DNA of 64,000 nucleotides from an uncultured bacterium. GTDB taxonomy: Bacteria; Cyanobacteriota; Vampirovibrionia; Gastranaerophilales; Gastranaerophilaceae. The position numbers and the translations under genes were made by a program. The notes below the pieces were generated by a model. That model was not told where the DNA came from and did not search any database. It worked only from the letters and a program-made list of their open reading frames with translations. The stretch covers positions 125,510 through 189,509 of the forward strand of contig CATLLJ010000003.1 in assembly GCA_950022495.1 (NCBI GenBank), given 5' to 3'. Below, piece by piece: positions 1-9,438 of this stretch; position 1 is the first letter of the stretch, and each line of letters begins with the position of its first letter.

Positions 1-1695
1 GTAACCCGTGGTGGTCATAGAGCGTCTGTGGAACAGTTAATTGCTGAAGGCGAAAAAATCGACACAAAAGAAGAACAAAAAGCATTAGGTATAGAAAAAA
101 CATTTGACAAAGATGTACGTAAAAACTTGAAATCTTTACGCAAACAAATGGCTCTAGATACAATCTATACAGATAAAGCCGCATATGACGCGAAAGTAAA
201 TGAACTGAAAGCTCAAGGCAAATGGGATAAGAAAAATCCATCAGTAACCTACATGAAACCAGGAGCCTTAGAAGCGGCTAAAAAATTAGATGAATCGTTG
301 AAAAAACAAGGCATCTCCATGTTCAATGCCGACGGTTCAATCAACAAAGAAGTATCCCAAACGGTAGCCCAATTAATCGCAGGTTACGGCGGCGATAGAG
401 CAGACTTGAACGAAACCAAAGCCCTAGCCAAAGAGCTTGGCGTAAAAGAAGGCGACATAAAAGACTTCATTAGAGCAAATAACGTAGATGCTCAGAAAAA
501 TAAAAAATTAGTAGCAATCTTAACCGGTATCGGAGCCGGTGTAGGAGCATTCTTTGCAGGTCCAATCTCTAACGTATTAGGTCTTGGTCTGGCCGCCAAA
601 GAAATAGTAACCAATACAATAACTAACAACACTACAGTAGATAACAACACTACAATAACTAACAACAACGATATTCGTTATGACGAAGATGGCAGTGCTC
701 ATATCCACAATGATTCGTTTACAACAGGCAGTTCAACAACAACCAATACTTCGTCCACCACAAGTACCTCATCCGGTACCGGCAAGAAAAGCCGCTGGAA
801 CGCTAAACAAATAATCGGTGATCTGATCGGAGCCGGTGTTGTGGGTCTAGGCGTCGGCAAGCTAATGGAAGCATTGTTGAACAAAGACAACAATATCTTG
901 AAAGATGGCAAACAAATAGATGCCTTACTGAAAGACGATAAATCAGTAAAAGGTAAGAAAAACCAAGAAATTGTAAAACGATTAATAATGGCAGATGCAC
1001 CGGATGAAGTGAAATTAAATGCCTTAATCGACGCATTCGGTAATGCGAAAGGCGGCAAGTTGAATACCCGTGAATTGATTGGTGCATTGTTGCAGGTTAA
1101 TTCATATAAAGCCCCAACAACACCAACAACATCAACACCTCCATCATCAACTGAGCCGACAACATCAACACCTCCAACTTCAACAGAGCCGACTACATCT
1201 ACTCCACCGGCAGAAAAGCCTGAAGTAGCATATAGAACAGTAAAACAGGATGATACTACTTATGTAGCTAAAAAAGGTGATGTTGCTTCAAATATGGTTA
1301 GAGCATTCTACCCGAATATTCCACCATCAAAATTATACAAAGCATTGAATGCCTGGGGTGCAGCTATTGGTAAAACTGACTTAAATTCAATTACAGTTGG
1401 TGTTAAATACTCATTCCCGCCAATTACGATTGATGGCGTAACCTATGAAGCTAATCCTGATGCTGATCCTAAAGCTGCATCTGGAAGAGGCAGAAAAATT
1501 AAGTATCGTAAAGATTCAGATCATACAACATCAGGTCACTATACTGAAGTAGATCCAAATGGTTCTAAAGAGGGTTACCACTATGACCGATATGGATCTC
1601 GTCACTCTTCTCAAGAGTCAGCAGCTCGAGCAAATGATGAAGATTTTGCAAGACGGAAACGAGAAAATCCAAATCTTGTACGTAATGACGAATAA
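1..1695 (+). CDS. Modular membrane/surface protein, copy 1 (5'-truncated by the window edge)
   Basis: The frame is open from base 1, and residues encoded by bases 1-27 align with the middle of the downstream paralogue at 2065-4248. The GTG at 28 is therefore an internal codon and the true start lies outside the window. Visible parts in order: a charged helical region; a glycine-rich hydrophobic segment (about bases 505-600); an Asn/Thr/Ser-rich low-complexity spacer (600-785); a second hydrophobic segment (805-870); a conserved helical region; a Thr/Pro linker (1105-1215) with repeated STPP/TEPTT units; and a C-terminal domain of about 160 residues. The start of that domain (around 1250-1425) resembles a LysM-like fold in layout (KKGDVASNMVRAFYP ... 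LNSITVGVKYSF), which is a weak inference. The far C-terminus is hydrophilic and rich in Arg, Ser and Asp. The C-terminal domain is unrelated to that of copy 2. Function is not recognised; a secreted or envelope-anchored role is plausible. Confidence 0.75.
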   Translation, partial: VTRGGHRASVEQLIAEGEKIDTKEEQKALGIEKTFDKDVRKNLKSLRKQMALDTIYTDKAAYDAKVNELKAQGKWDKKNPSVTYMKPGALEAAKKLDESLKKQGISMFNADGSINKEVSQTVAQLIAGYGGDRADLNETKALAKELGVKEGDIKDFIRANNVDAQKNKKLVAILTGIGAGVGAFFAGPISNVLGLGLAAKEIVTNTITNNTTVDNNTTITNNNDIRYDEDGSAHIHNDSFTTGSSTTTNTSSTTSTSSGTGKKSRWNAKQIIGDLIGAGVVGLGVGKLMEALLNKDNNILKDGKQIDALLKDDKSVKGKKNQEIVKRLIMADAPDEVKLNALIDAFGNAKGGKLNTRELIGALLQVNSYKAPTTPTTSTPPSSTEPTTSTPPTSTEPTTSTPPAEKPEVAYRTVKQDDTTYVAKKGDVASNMVRAFYPNIPPSKLYKALNAWGAAIGKTDLNSITVGVKYSFPPITIDGVTYEANPDADPKAASGRGRKIKYRKDSDHTTSGHYTEVDPNGSKEGYHYDRYGSRHSSQESAARANDEDFARRKRENPNLVRNDE

Positions 1696-1713
1696 TAGGA
1701 TTCTTAATAAAAG

Positions 1714-1747
1714 AATAAGGGTTGGTAGTAAAATACCAATCCTTATT
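1714..1747. terminator. Stem-loop after modular protein copy 1
   Basis: A 14-bp stem (one G·U pair) formed by 1714-1727 and 1734-1747 with loop GTAAAA lies just downstream of the stop codon. No T-run follows, so it may act as a terminator or a 3'-end stabiliser. Confidence 0.5.
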
Positions 1748-2064
1748 AACCTATTCAAAAAGTATATAATTTATAACAAATTTTTGTAATGTAAAGTTAT
1801 GTAAAACTGCTAATTTGCCTACTCTCACTTGCTTGTGTCGGAATTTGTAAAGAAAATTTTGATTTTGTATTAAAGTTTGCAATAAGAAATGACGATACTG
1901 CATGTGAAGTAGAAAGATTAAATCGAAAGGTAAAAATGACTATAGTTTCAGTAAGAGGCAAACCTCAATAGGCTATCTTGAATATAATTAAGTATTTTAA
2001 ATACATTAATACAAATAAGCATAATAAGTACAAGAAAAAATAAATTAAGAAAGGATCAACCGAA
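1748..2064. other. Intergenic region between the two modular paralogues
   Basis: AT-rich spacer with no convincing gene. On the + strand one frame is open from about 1797 to 1970 and could encode some 57 residues, but it has no usable start codon or ribosome-binding site at its head. The end of the region holds the ribosome-binding site AAAGGA (about 2050-2055) of the next gene. Confidence 0.4.
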
Positions 2065-4248
2065 ATGAGTGTGAATGGAGCAAATCAAGTAATCACTGCA
2101 AAATTTACAGCAATCCAAGCGCTGGAAAAAGCAGGCGACAAAAAAGGAGCAGAAGCATTAAGACAACAATTGCTGGACTTTGGCTTTACCAAAGATCAAA
2201 TAGATGAAGGTATTTTGAACTTAGGCAAAGGTCCAGAAGGGACAGCAGAACAACGAGCAGCCAGAGGTGCGGCAAACCAAGGGGCCGTAGATGAAGTTGC
2301 CCAAATGAAAGCTCAATCTCAACAAGCTCCTGTAGCAGGATTTGGACAAAACCCGACTCAAGTAGCAGCAATGCATCAAGGCTTGAAAGCTGAAGCAGAA
2401 CAACCAAAATTAACCCCTGAACAACAAGCCGCAAATAATGAAGCCTTTGTTACTAGAGGTGGACATAGAGCTACATTAGAAGAATTGGCAGAACAATACG
2501 AAAAAATAGATACCAAAGAAGAACAAAAAGCGTTAGGTATAGAAAAAACATTTGACAAAGATGTACGTAAGAATTTAAAATCTGTGCGTAAACAAATGGC
2601 ATTGGATACCATTTATACAGATAAAGCCGCTTATGAAGCCAAAGTCAATGAATTAAAAACTCAAGGCAAATGGGATAAGAAAAATCCATCAGTAACCTAT
2701 ATGAAGCCAGGAGCTCTGGAAGCAGCAAAAAAATTAGATGAATCGTTGAGAAAACAAGGCATCTCAATGTTTAATGCAGATGGTTCAATCAATAAAGAAG
2801 TATCCCAAACCGTAGCCCAATTAATCGCAGGATATGGCGGCGATAGAGCAGATTTGAACGAAACAAAAGCCTTAGCGAAAGAACTTGGCGTAAAAGAAGG
2901 CGACATAAAAGACTTCGTACGAGCAAATAATGTAGATGCCCAAAAGAATAAAAAATTAGTCGGCATCCTAACCGGTATCGGAGCAGGTGTCGGAGCATTC
3001 TTTGCCGGTCCAATAACAAATATTCTGGGCTTAGGCTTAGCCACAAAAGAAATCGTAACGAATACAATAAACAACAATACTACAGTAGATAACAATACAA
3101 CAATAACAAACAATAATGATATCCGTGTAGACGAAGATGGCAGTACCCATATCCACAATGATTCGTCCACAACAGGTTCATCTACCACGACAAATACCTC
3201 ATCAACCACAAGTACAAGTTCCGGCACAGGTAAGAATAGCCGATGGAATGCAAGACAAATAATTGGAGATTTAATGAGTGCGGGCTTAGTCGGTCTTGGC
3301 GTAGGCAAACTGATGGTATCATTATTGAACCACGATTCAAATATTTTAAAAGACGGCAAACAAATAGATGCGTTGTTAAAAGATGAAAAATCAGTAAAAG
3401 GCAAGAAAAACCAAGAAATCGTAAAACGATTAATAATGGCAGATGCACCGGATGAAGTAAAATTAAACGCTTTAATAGATGCATTTGGTAATGCTAAAGG
3501 TGGTAAATTGAATACCAGAGAATTAGTTGGTGCATTAGGACAGGTTATGGCTTATAAAAAACCTGAACCACCAAAACCTCCGGTTCCTCCAACTCCACCA
3601 CCAGAACCACCAAAACCAACAACTACAGAAGTTGAAGTTTGGGATATCAATGGCGACAACTTTGTAGATGATAATGGACAAGCTGTAACTGTTGAGGGAC
3701 ATAATGCAAAAGGTTCAGTTGGCCACGCAAGAGACCATGAATTATTAAGAAAACGTAATGCTCCGACAGAAAACAATGACCCAACTGCAAAAGCTCAATA
3801 TGTAATTGCTGATGAACGCGGTGAAATCAGAGTTACCCCATCAGTTGTTGACGGCAAAAACAACTACAATGAACCGGCAGAAATTACAATGTCAGATAAT
3901 ACTAACGGCAAAGTAAATACCTATACTTATAGAAAACTTACTCAAGCTGAAATCGATGCCGGACAAGCTTCAGATGGTACAAAATTAACCGGATTGCAAG
4001 GACGTAAAGGACCGTTCTATGTATTAACATCAGCAACGGATCCAAAAGGCAACTTGAAAACTGCTCATACAGAAGTCTTCCAGTTAGAATTGGTACCTGA
4101 AGAAGAAATTGTCGAAGAAAAAGATGAAAAAGGCAACGTTAAACGTACAAAAATTAAACGTAATAATTACAAATTAGAACAATATCAGGGTATGAACGGT
4201 TCAGGCAGAACCAGTATGGTATGGAATAACAGAGCCCGTCGTCGATAA
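2065..4248 (+). CDS. Modular membrane/surface protein, copy 2 (complete)
   Basis: Complete 727-residue paralogue of the gene ending at 1695. The ATG at 2065 follows AAAGGATC. Order: an N-terminal segment (1-55) that looks like a small helical hairpin (MSVNGANQ ... DKKGAEALRQQLLDFGF); a Gln/Ala-rich region (70-135); a conserved charged helical block (145-290); a glycine-rich hydrophobic segment (about 295-330); an Asn/Thr/Ser-rich spacer (330-395); a second hydrophobic segment (398-420); a conserved block (425-495); a Pro-rich linker (about 498-518); and a unique C-terminal domain of about 210 residues ending in Arg-Arg-Arg. From residue 126 to the linker it is nearly identical to copy 1. No classical signal peptide is seen. 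Function unknown. The arrangement (constant N-terminal part, swapped C-terminal part) recalls polymorphic surface or toxin proteins, but no toxin motif is recognised. Confidence 0.85.
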   Translation: MSVNGANQVITAKFTAIQALEKAGDKKGAEALRQQLLDFGFTKDQIDEGILNLGKGPEGTAEQRAARGAANQGAVDEVAQMKAQSQQAPVAGFGQNPTQVAAMHQGLKAEAEQPKLTPEQQAANNEAFVTRGGHRATLEELAEQYEKIDTKEEQKALGIEKTFDKDVRKNLKSVRKQMALDTIYTDKAAYEAKVNELKTQGKWDKKNPSVTYMKPGALEAAKKLDESLRKQGISMFNADGSINKEVSQTVAQLIAGYGGDRADLNETKALAKELGVKEGDIKDFVRANNVDAQKNKKLVGILTGIGAGVGAFFAGPITNILGLGLATKEIVTNTINNNTTVDNNTTITNNNDIRVDEDGSTHIHNDSSTTGSSTTTNTSSTTSTSSGTGKNSRWNARQIIGDLMSAGLVGLGVGKLMVSLLNHDSNILKDGKQIDALLKDEKSVKGKKNQEIVKRLIMADAPDEVKLNALIDAFGNAKGGKLNTRELVGALGQVMAYKKPEPPKPPVPPTPPPEPPKPTTTEVEVWDINGDNFVDDNGQAVTVEGHNAKGSVGHARDHELLRKRNAPTENNDPTAKAQYVIADERGEIRVTPSVVDGKNNYNEPAEITMSDNTNGKVNTYTYRKLTQAEIDAGQASDGTKLTGLQGRKGPFYVLTSATDPKGNLKTAHTEVFQLELVPEEEIVEEKDEKGNVKRTKIKRNNYKLEQYQGMNGSGRTSMVWNNRARRR

Positions 4249-4267
4249 AACTAATTTAATATAAATG

Positions 4268-4302
4268 AAATCAGTGAGGTTTTACCGCCTCACTGATTTT
4301 TT
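4268..4302. terminator. Bidirectional terminator
   Basis: 12-bp perfect stem AAATCAGTGAGG/CCTCACTGATTT with an 8-nt loop, followed by T on the + strand and preceded by A. It sits between the convergent ends of the modular protein gene and ispE and can serve both. Confidence 0.85.
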
Positions 4303-5110
4303 ATTGTTCTAAAATTTTTACACCAAAAGGAATTGTTTTTAAGTTATTTTTAACCCAGTATTTTTCATGATTTTGAAATTCGCTATTTAAAGAGTAATAT
4401 GTCGAACCAGAACCAGTCATTACTGAAGTCGGATATGTGGTTTTGATGAATTTTAGTGCTTGATAATCATCTATTACTGCCCATTCTAAATCGTTAACAA
4501 AATTTTCTCTTCCTGTTTTATGGGTTTCGTTATTTTTTGAAAATTTAGTATATGCTTCTTTAGCTGAAATTCCTAGGCTTTCGGGTTTTATTAAATGAAT
4601 ATTCAGTTCTTCAAATTCTAATGGTTCAATAATTTCGCCCCTGCCTTTTGTTTGCAACTTTCCGCCGGTTAAACATACATTCAAGTCTGACCCTAATTGT
4701 GCACATAATTTATGCAGTTCATTGTTAGAAAGTTTGTTGTTAAATAATTTGTTAAGTCCGTATAATGTTCCGGCAGCATCTGTACTTCCGCCGGCAAGAC
4801 CTGCTGCTATAGGTATGTTTTTTTCGATAAAAATTGAAATTTTTGTTTGTGTAATATTGCAATTCTCAACAAATAATTTAGCTGCTTTGTATACCAGATT
4901 ACTATCATCATACGGAATTTTTGTGGAATTACCGTTTAGAACAATTTTGTTTTCTTCTGAGTCGGAAATTTCTATTGTTAAATAATCAAATAAATTAATT
5001 GTCTGCATAATGCTTTCAATATTATGAAACCCATCTTTTCGTTTGTTAATAACTTTCAATGTTAAATTGATTTTAGCGGGGCATTGAACTTTTACTGTTT
5101 TACTTTGCAT
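4301..5110 (-). CDS. ispE: 4-diphosphocytidyl-2-C-methyl-D-erythritol kinase
   Basis: GHMP-family kinase of the MEP isoprenoid pathway; it phosphorylates CDP-methylerythritol in the cytosol. The N-terminus CPAKINLTLKV matches the family start, the ATP-binding glycine loop is IPIAAGLAGGSTDAAGTLYG, and MTGSGSTYYS is the C-terminal GHMP motif. The frame is open to 5182, but I take ATG 5110 as the start. It is preceded by GAGGA at a spacing of about 9, gives the usual protein length (269 residues), and limits the overlap with rsmA to 11 bp. The rsmA-ispE overlap implies translational coupling in one minus-strand transcript. Confidence 0.93.
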   Translation of the reverse strand: MQSKTVKVQCPAKINLTLKVINKRKDGFHNIESIMQTINLFDYLTIEISDSEENKIVLNGNSTKIPYDDSNLVYKAAKLFVENCNITQTKISIFIEKNIPIAAGLAGGSTDAAGTLYGLNKLFNNKLSNNELHKLCAQLGSDLNVCLTGGKLQTKGRGEIIEPLEFEELNIHLIKPESLGISAKEAYTKFSKNNETHKTGRENFVNDLEWAVIDDYQALKFIKTTYPTSVMTGSGSTYYSLNSEFQNHEKYWVKNNLKTIPFGVKILEQ

Positions 5111-5942
5111 TTTTGAGTAATTCCTCGGATAGTTTGCCAAACATTTCAATAGAAAGTTTTTCACCTCTGGTGTTTTCATCAATTCCTAAAGTTGAAAGAG
5201 CTTTTATTATGTTTTCTTTTAAAAATCCTCCGTTAAGCAGGCAATTTTTAATATTTTTTCTGCGTTGAGCAAATCCTGCTTTAACTGTTTTTCGGAAGTG
5301 GGTGTAATCTGTTAATTTTAGTTTCGGTTCTTTGCGAACTTCAAGCTGGACAAGTGCAGAGTTAACTTTAGGAGCAGGATAAAAAGATTTTCTGCCGACT
5401 AATTTTAGTATTTTAACATCTGCCCAGAATTGTGAAAGTATTGTTAATAATCCATATTGCTTACTTTGTGAATTTTCGTCAGCTACCATACGTCTGGCAA
5501 CTTCTTCTTGCACCATTAAAATTATATTTGTAATTTTATTTCTGTTTTTGTTATTTAAATCGTCAATTTCACCGAGAAGGTGTGCAATAATCGGGCTTGT
5601 AATATAATATGGAATGTTTGCTACAACTTTAAAGGTTTCATCACATAATGAAGATAAATCTGTTTTGAGTACATCATTATGAATGATTTCTAAATTAGGG
5701 GCGTCTAGTTTTTTTAGTTCTGCAATAGCTTCTTCATCCAGTTCAATTGCAATGACTTTTTTTGCATGTTTTACAAGCTGTTCTGTTACAAAACCAACAC
5801 CCGGACCGATTTCAATAATTGTATCTTCCGGTGTGATTTTTGCGAATTCAATTATGTCCTGAATTGTTTCTCCATCAACGAGAAAGTTTTGTCCAAGACG
5901 TTTTTTTGTTCTAAAATATTTTGCACGTTCAAAGTAGTTCAT
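5100..5942 (-). CDS. rsmA: 16S rRNA (adenine(1518)-N(6)/adenine(1519)-N(6))-dimethyltransferase
   Basis: RsmA/KsgA dimethylates the two adjacent adenines in the 3' terminal hairpin of 16S rRNA using S-adenosylmethionine. Seen: the family start KKRLGQNFLVD, SAM-binding motif I IIEIGPGVGFVTEQL, and the catalytic NIPYYITSPI (N-I-P-Y, motif IV). At 280 residues it has the usual length. It is the first gene of a two-gene operon with ispE. The short spacer to the divergent glutamate-cysteine ligase gene holds both promoters. Confidence 0.96.
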   Translation of the reverse strand: MNYFERAKYFRTKKRLGQNFLVDGETIQDIIEFAKITPEDTIIEIGPGVGFVTEQLVKHAKKVIAIELDEEAIAELKKLDAPNLEIIHNDVLKTDLSSLCDETFKVVANIPYYITSPIIAHLLGEIDDLNNKNRNKITNIILMVQEEVARRMVADENSQSKQYGLLTILSQFWADVKILKLVGRKSFYPAPKVNSALVQLEVRKEPKLKLTDYTHFRKTVKAGFAQRRKNIKNCLLNGGFLKENIIKALSTLGIDENTRGEKLSIEMFGKLSEELLKNAK

Positions 5943-6041
5943 CTTACTAAATATAATAACACACTTGGGGAAATGTTTACAAAATTTTATTTGATATTGT
6001 AAATAATGTTATAATAATATATGTAAAAAGGGATATTGATA

Positions 6042-7376
6042 ATGGTAAGACTTGAACAACAAAAGTGTTTAGATAGGGATGACATATTAAAATTGTATAC
6101 TAAAGGTTATACAAAGGCGGAAGATTTTAAAATCGGCATGGAGTATGAGAGATTACCTATTTCTACGACTTCATTTAAAGCTATTGATTATTGGAGTGAG
6201 TTTGGTATAAAAAACTTTTTGGAAGAATTTGCTAAAGAATATACGTGGGATTATATTCTGGATGCGAAAAATATTATCGGGTTGAAAAAAAATCATGATA
6301 CGATAACGCTGGAACCTGGGTCGCAAATTGAAATAAGTGTTGAACCTCAAAAAACAATCTTTCAGGTTAAAGAAAAAATAGATACAATTAACGAATGTAT
6401 GAATTGTATTTTGTACGGAACAAATGTTACCTTTTTGAATTATGGCGTATCCCCGTATTCTACTCATAAATCTATAAATATTATTCCTAAAAAACGTTAT
6501 AGAATTATGGCAAATTACTTGTGGGGGATTCTTTCTGATGTAATGATGAGAGAAACAGCAGGTATTCAGTGCTGTGTTGATTTTAAATCAGAAGAAGACG
6601 CAATGAGAAAGTTTAAACTTGCGAACAAGCTGTCTCCGTTTATGACTGCAATGTTTGCAAATTCTCCTATTAGGGGCGGAGTTGATACCGGCTATAAAAC
6701 TTTTAGAGGTTTAAGCTGGATAAATACTGATAACGATAGATGTGGTTTTTGCGGTAAAATCAGTGAAGATTTTTCATTTGATGAATATATTGATTGTATT
6801 TTGAAAACTCCGATGATATTTATTCAACGTAATGGTCTTCATATTGAATTGAATGGTGATATCACATTTGATGAGTTTATGAAAAACGGCTATATGGGTG
6901 AATTCCCAACTATTGAAGATTACGAACTGCAGGCGAATCTATGTTTTCCTGAGGTTAGGATGCGTAATTTTATTGAAATTCGTAATCACGATTGTGTTGG
7001 CGGAGATTTAAAATATGCAATTCTGGCTATTTATAAAGGGCTTATGTATGATAATTCAGCTATGGAAGAGTGCGAAGAATTATTGAAACATCTTCAGTAT
7101 AAAGATTTCTCAGAACTTAGATATAATGTACCAAAATTGGGGCTTCAAACTAAGGTTAAGAAGGCAAAAGTTGAAGATTTTGCAAAAGAAATTATTAACA
7201 TTGCAGAAAAATCTCTTAAAAATGCACAAACCGGCGAAGAATTATTCTTAGATTCTATTAAAGAATTTACGTTAAAAGGTAACAGTCCGGCAGATGTTAT
7301 TCAGAAAAAATGGAACGGCATCTGGAATAAGGATTTAAGGAAACTTATAAAATATCTTAATTCTTTTGAGGTGTAA
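6042..7376 (+). CDS. Glutamate-cysteine ligase, GCS2/plant-like type
   Basis: Likely catalyses ATP-dependent gamma-glutamylcysteine formation, the first step of glutathione-type thiol synthesis. Family features: KIGMEYERLPI near the N-terminus, ITLEPGSQIEISVEP (metal/glutamate site), and the later NGLHIELNGDITFDEF and PEVRMRNFIEIRNHD segments. About 444 residues, normal for the family. The frame opens at a TTG (6036), but ATG 6042 sits about 9 nt after AAAAAGGGA and is preferred. TATAAT at 6010-6015 is a plausible -10 box. No glutathione synthetase gene is adjacent, so the product could be gamma-glutamylcysteine itself or another thiol, or the partner may lie elsewhere. Confidence 0.82.
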   Translation: MVRLEQQKCLDRDDILKLYTKGYTKAEDFKIGMEYERLPISTTSFKAIDYWSEFGIKNFLEEFAKEYTWDYILDAKNIIGLKKNHDTITLEPGSQIEISVEPQKTIFQVKEKIDTINECMNCILYGTNVTFLNYGVSPYSTHKSINIIPKKRYRIMANYLWGILSDVMMRETAGIQCCVDFKSEEDAMRKFKLANKLSPFMTAMFANSPIRGGVDTGYKTFRGLSWINTDNDRCGFCGKISEDFSFDEYIDCILKTPMIFIQRNGLHIELNGDITFDEFMKNGYMGEFPTIEDYELQANLCFPEVRMRNFIEIRNHDCVGGDLKYAILAIYKGLMYDNSAMEECEELLKHLQYKDFSELRYNVPKLGLQTKVKKAKVEDFAKEIINIAEKSLKNAQTGEELFLDSIKEFTLKGNSPADVIQKKWNGIWNKDLRKLIKYLNSFEV

Positions 7377-7392
7377 ATAGGAAGTTTTTTAT

Positions 7393-8448
7393 TTACCAGC
7401 AGATATAACCGCCGCCGATTAAGTGACAGTCATTTATATCATAGATAACTCCGGATTGCCCTGCTGTGATTGAATTAACTGGTTCGTAGAATTCAATTTC
7501 TGCTTTGTCTTGTAAAACTTTTACACGGGCTTTTTTCGCCTGCATGTTGTAGCGGATTTTCACCATAGCGTCAAATTCAGATTTATTAATAGGATAAGAG
7601 AAATTTAAATCTTCAATAACGAGTTTTGAACGGTAATCATCCTCTTTTTTACCAAGGTAAACAATGTTTTTATCAGCGTCAATGTCAATTACATATAATG
7701 GATACGGTGCAGCTATGCCGATTCCTTTTCTTTGTCCGATTGTATATTGATAATGTCCGGTGTGAGTTCCTAATTTTTTTCCTGTAGACAATTCAATAAA
7801 ATCTCCGGAGATTTCTCCAAGTTTATCTGTAAGATATTTCTTTGTCGTATCAGGTTTTTGGATAAAACAGATATCTTGGCTTTCTTTTGAAGATTTTGGC
7901 GGTAAGTCGAAATCGTAAGCAAGCTGTCTTACCTGAGTTTTTTCGTATTCATACAACGGAAAAATAGTTTTAGAAAGCTCTTTTTGTCCTAACCTATATA
8001 GGAAATACAATTGATCCTTGTGTTCATCCTTTGCCGGATATAGTTTGTAAATCCCATTGATATTTCTAATATCTGCGTAATGACCTGTTGCAAATATATC
8101 AGCACCAAGAGTGTTTATTGCATAATCAAAAATCTCACCCCATTTTATAAATTGGTTGCAAACTATACAAGGGTTGGGAGTTCTTCCATTTTTATAAGAG
8201 GTTTCAAAATAATCAATAACATATTTTTGAAATTTGTCGCAAACATCAAGAATATAATGTTTAATGCCAAGTTTATCAGCAACATTTTTTGCGTTTTCAC
8301 ATATTTTATCAGCCGCAGGAGTATTTACCATTTTCCCGGTTATTCCGATGACTTCGTATCCTTGTTGTTGTAATATTTTTGCTGTTACCGAACTATCTAC
8401 ACCTCCGGAAAGGGCTACGGCTGCAATGTTCTTTTTGTTGTTGCTCAT
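7393..8448 (-). CDS. mnmA: tRNA-specific 2-thiouridylase MnmA
   Basis: Thiolates U34 of tRNA Lys/Glu/Gln using sulfur relayed from a cysteine desulfurase. Seen: the PP-loop SGGVDSS at residues 14-20, GRTPNPCIVCN holding the first catalytic cysteine, SQDICFI holding the second, and the IGQRKGIGI segment of the tRNA-binding region. 351 residues is typical. The gene ends 16 bp from the convergent ligase gene. Confidence 0.96.
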   Translation of the reverse strand: MSNNKKNIAAVALSGGVDSSVTAKILQQQGYEVIGITGKMVNTPAADKICENAKNVADKLGIKHYILDVCDKFQKYVIDYFETSYKNGRTPNPCIVCNQFIKWGEIFDYAINTLGADIFATGHYADIRNINGIYKLYPAKDEHKDQLYFLYRLGQKELSKTIFPLYEYEKTQVRQLAYDFDLPPKSSKESQDICFIQKPDTTKKYLTDKLGEISGDFIELSTGKKLGTHTGHYQYTIGQRKGIGIAAPYPLYVIDIDADKNIVYLGKKEDDYRSKLVIEDLNFSYPINKSEFDAMVKIRYNMQAKKARVKVLQDKAEIEFYEPVNSITAGQSGVIYDINDCHLIGGGYICW

Positions 8449-8531
8449 TATTTTTAACCTCGTAGTTTTTTATATTATCTTACAAATGCCGGTGAATATT
8501 CAAGTGGGTAATTTTATGTTATAATTCAGGT

Positions 8532-9437
8532 ATGAAGAAGTTTTTATTATCATTGATTTTGATAACGGCGGTATGTTGTACTAATATTTCTTTTGCTAAT
8601 GAGATAGAAGAGGATTATTTAGATATAGCTGCTGATTATTGTATTGCAGGGGATTATAATTCTGCGATGGAATATTTGAACAAAATTCTTCTGATTAATC
8701 CTGATAATAAACAGATCAGTGATTTGAAAAAGGGTTTAAATCATATTATTGCACAGGATAAGAGATCTTATGTAGCAAATATAAATCCATTAGTAACTCA
8801 GGCAATGGAATATAAGCTCGCAGGCAGCACCGCCGGAGAAGAGTCGGCTTTAATTCAAGCATCCAAAGGCAATAATGCATATCTTGCATATTATTATCTT
8901 GGTAATTTTTATCGTGCTAAAAAAGATTATTTAAAAGCTTTAGATTCATACAATTCAGCAGTTTCTAACCGTCCTGATTTTGCACAGGCTTATCTTGCTT
9001 CTGCTATTGTATTGTACGATATTGGAAACTTTCAAGCTGTCTTAAATCCAATTGATAAATATCTAACGTTTAATCCTCAGGACGATTTTGCTTATGCTGT
9101 TAAATCAAGAGCTGAATTTGCATTAGGAATGCTTGAACAATCAAGACATGATAATGACCGTGCTCTCGATATTAATGATTGTCCTGAATATCGATTTGAT
9201 AAAGCTAAAATTTTATATAAATATGAAGCGTTCAAAGATTCTAAGGAGTTGTTTACAAGTTTGTTAAATGATATTCAAACTTCAAAAATATACGAGTATA
9301 TGGCTTTGTGCGACATAGGCATGGGAAATTATAACAGTGCTTTGTTAAATCTTGATAAAGCAATCATTCTCTCTGATGATGACGAATTTTTAGAGAATAA
9401 ATATAATGAAGTAAAAGAAATACTGGAAAATAATTAA
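8532..9437 (+). CDS. Secreted/periplasmic TPR-repeat protein
   Basis: The N-terminus has a signal peptide (KKFLLSLILITAVCC ... NISFANE). It is followed by several tetratricopeptide repeats, for example AYLAYYYLGNFYRAKKDYLK and ALDSYNSAVSNRPDFAQAYLA, and a last repeat MGNYNSALLNLDKAI. TPRs mediate protein-protein contacts, so this is a scaffold rather than an enzyme. TATAAT at 8520-8525, preceded by TG at -15/-14, lies only 6 nt before the ATG and no Shine-Dalgarno sequence is visible, so the mRNA may be leaderless. The stop codon is 1 nt from the next gene, so the two are co-transcribed. Confidence 0.8.
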   Translation: MKKFLLSLILITAVCCTNISFANEIEEDYLDIAADYCIAGDYNSAMEYLNKILLINPDNKQISDLKKGLNHIIAQDKRSYVANINPLVTQAMEYKLAGSTAGEESALIQASKGNNAYLAYYYLGNFYRAKKDYLKALDSYNSAVSNRPDFAQAYLASAIVLYDIGNFQAVLNPIDKYLTFNPQDDFAYAVKSRAEFALGMLEQSRHDNDRALDINDCPEYRFDKAKILYKYEAFKDSKELFTSLLNDIQTSKIYEYMALCDIGMGNYNSALLNLDKAIILSDDDEFLENKYNEVKEILENN

Positions 9438-9438
9438 T

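Noticed and set aside
28..30. GTG at 28 as a start codon
   Set aside because: Bases 1-27 are in the same open frame and align with the interior of the paralogue, so the gene begins outside the window.
1797..1970. Open frame of about 57 codons with a hydrophobic start between the two paralogues
   Set aside because: No start codon with RBS at its head; probably chance or an old remnant.
2697..3404. 235-residue minus-strand frame opposite the modular protein
   Set aside because: Antisense shadow produced by the biased codon use of the + strand gene; no start signals.
4301..5182. Longer IspE reading from 5182
   Set aside because: It would overlap rsmA by 83 bp; the start at 5110 has an RBS and the family N-terminus.
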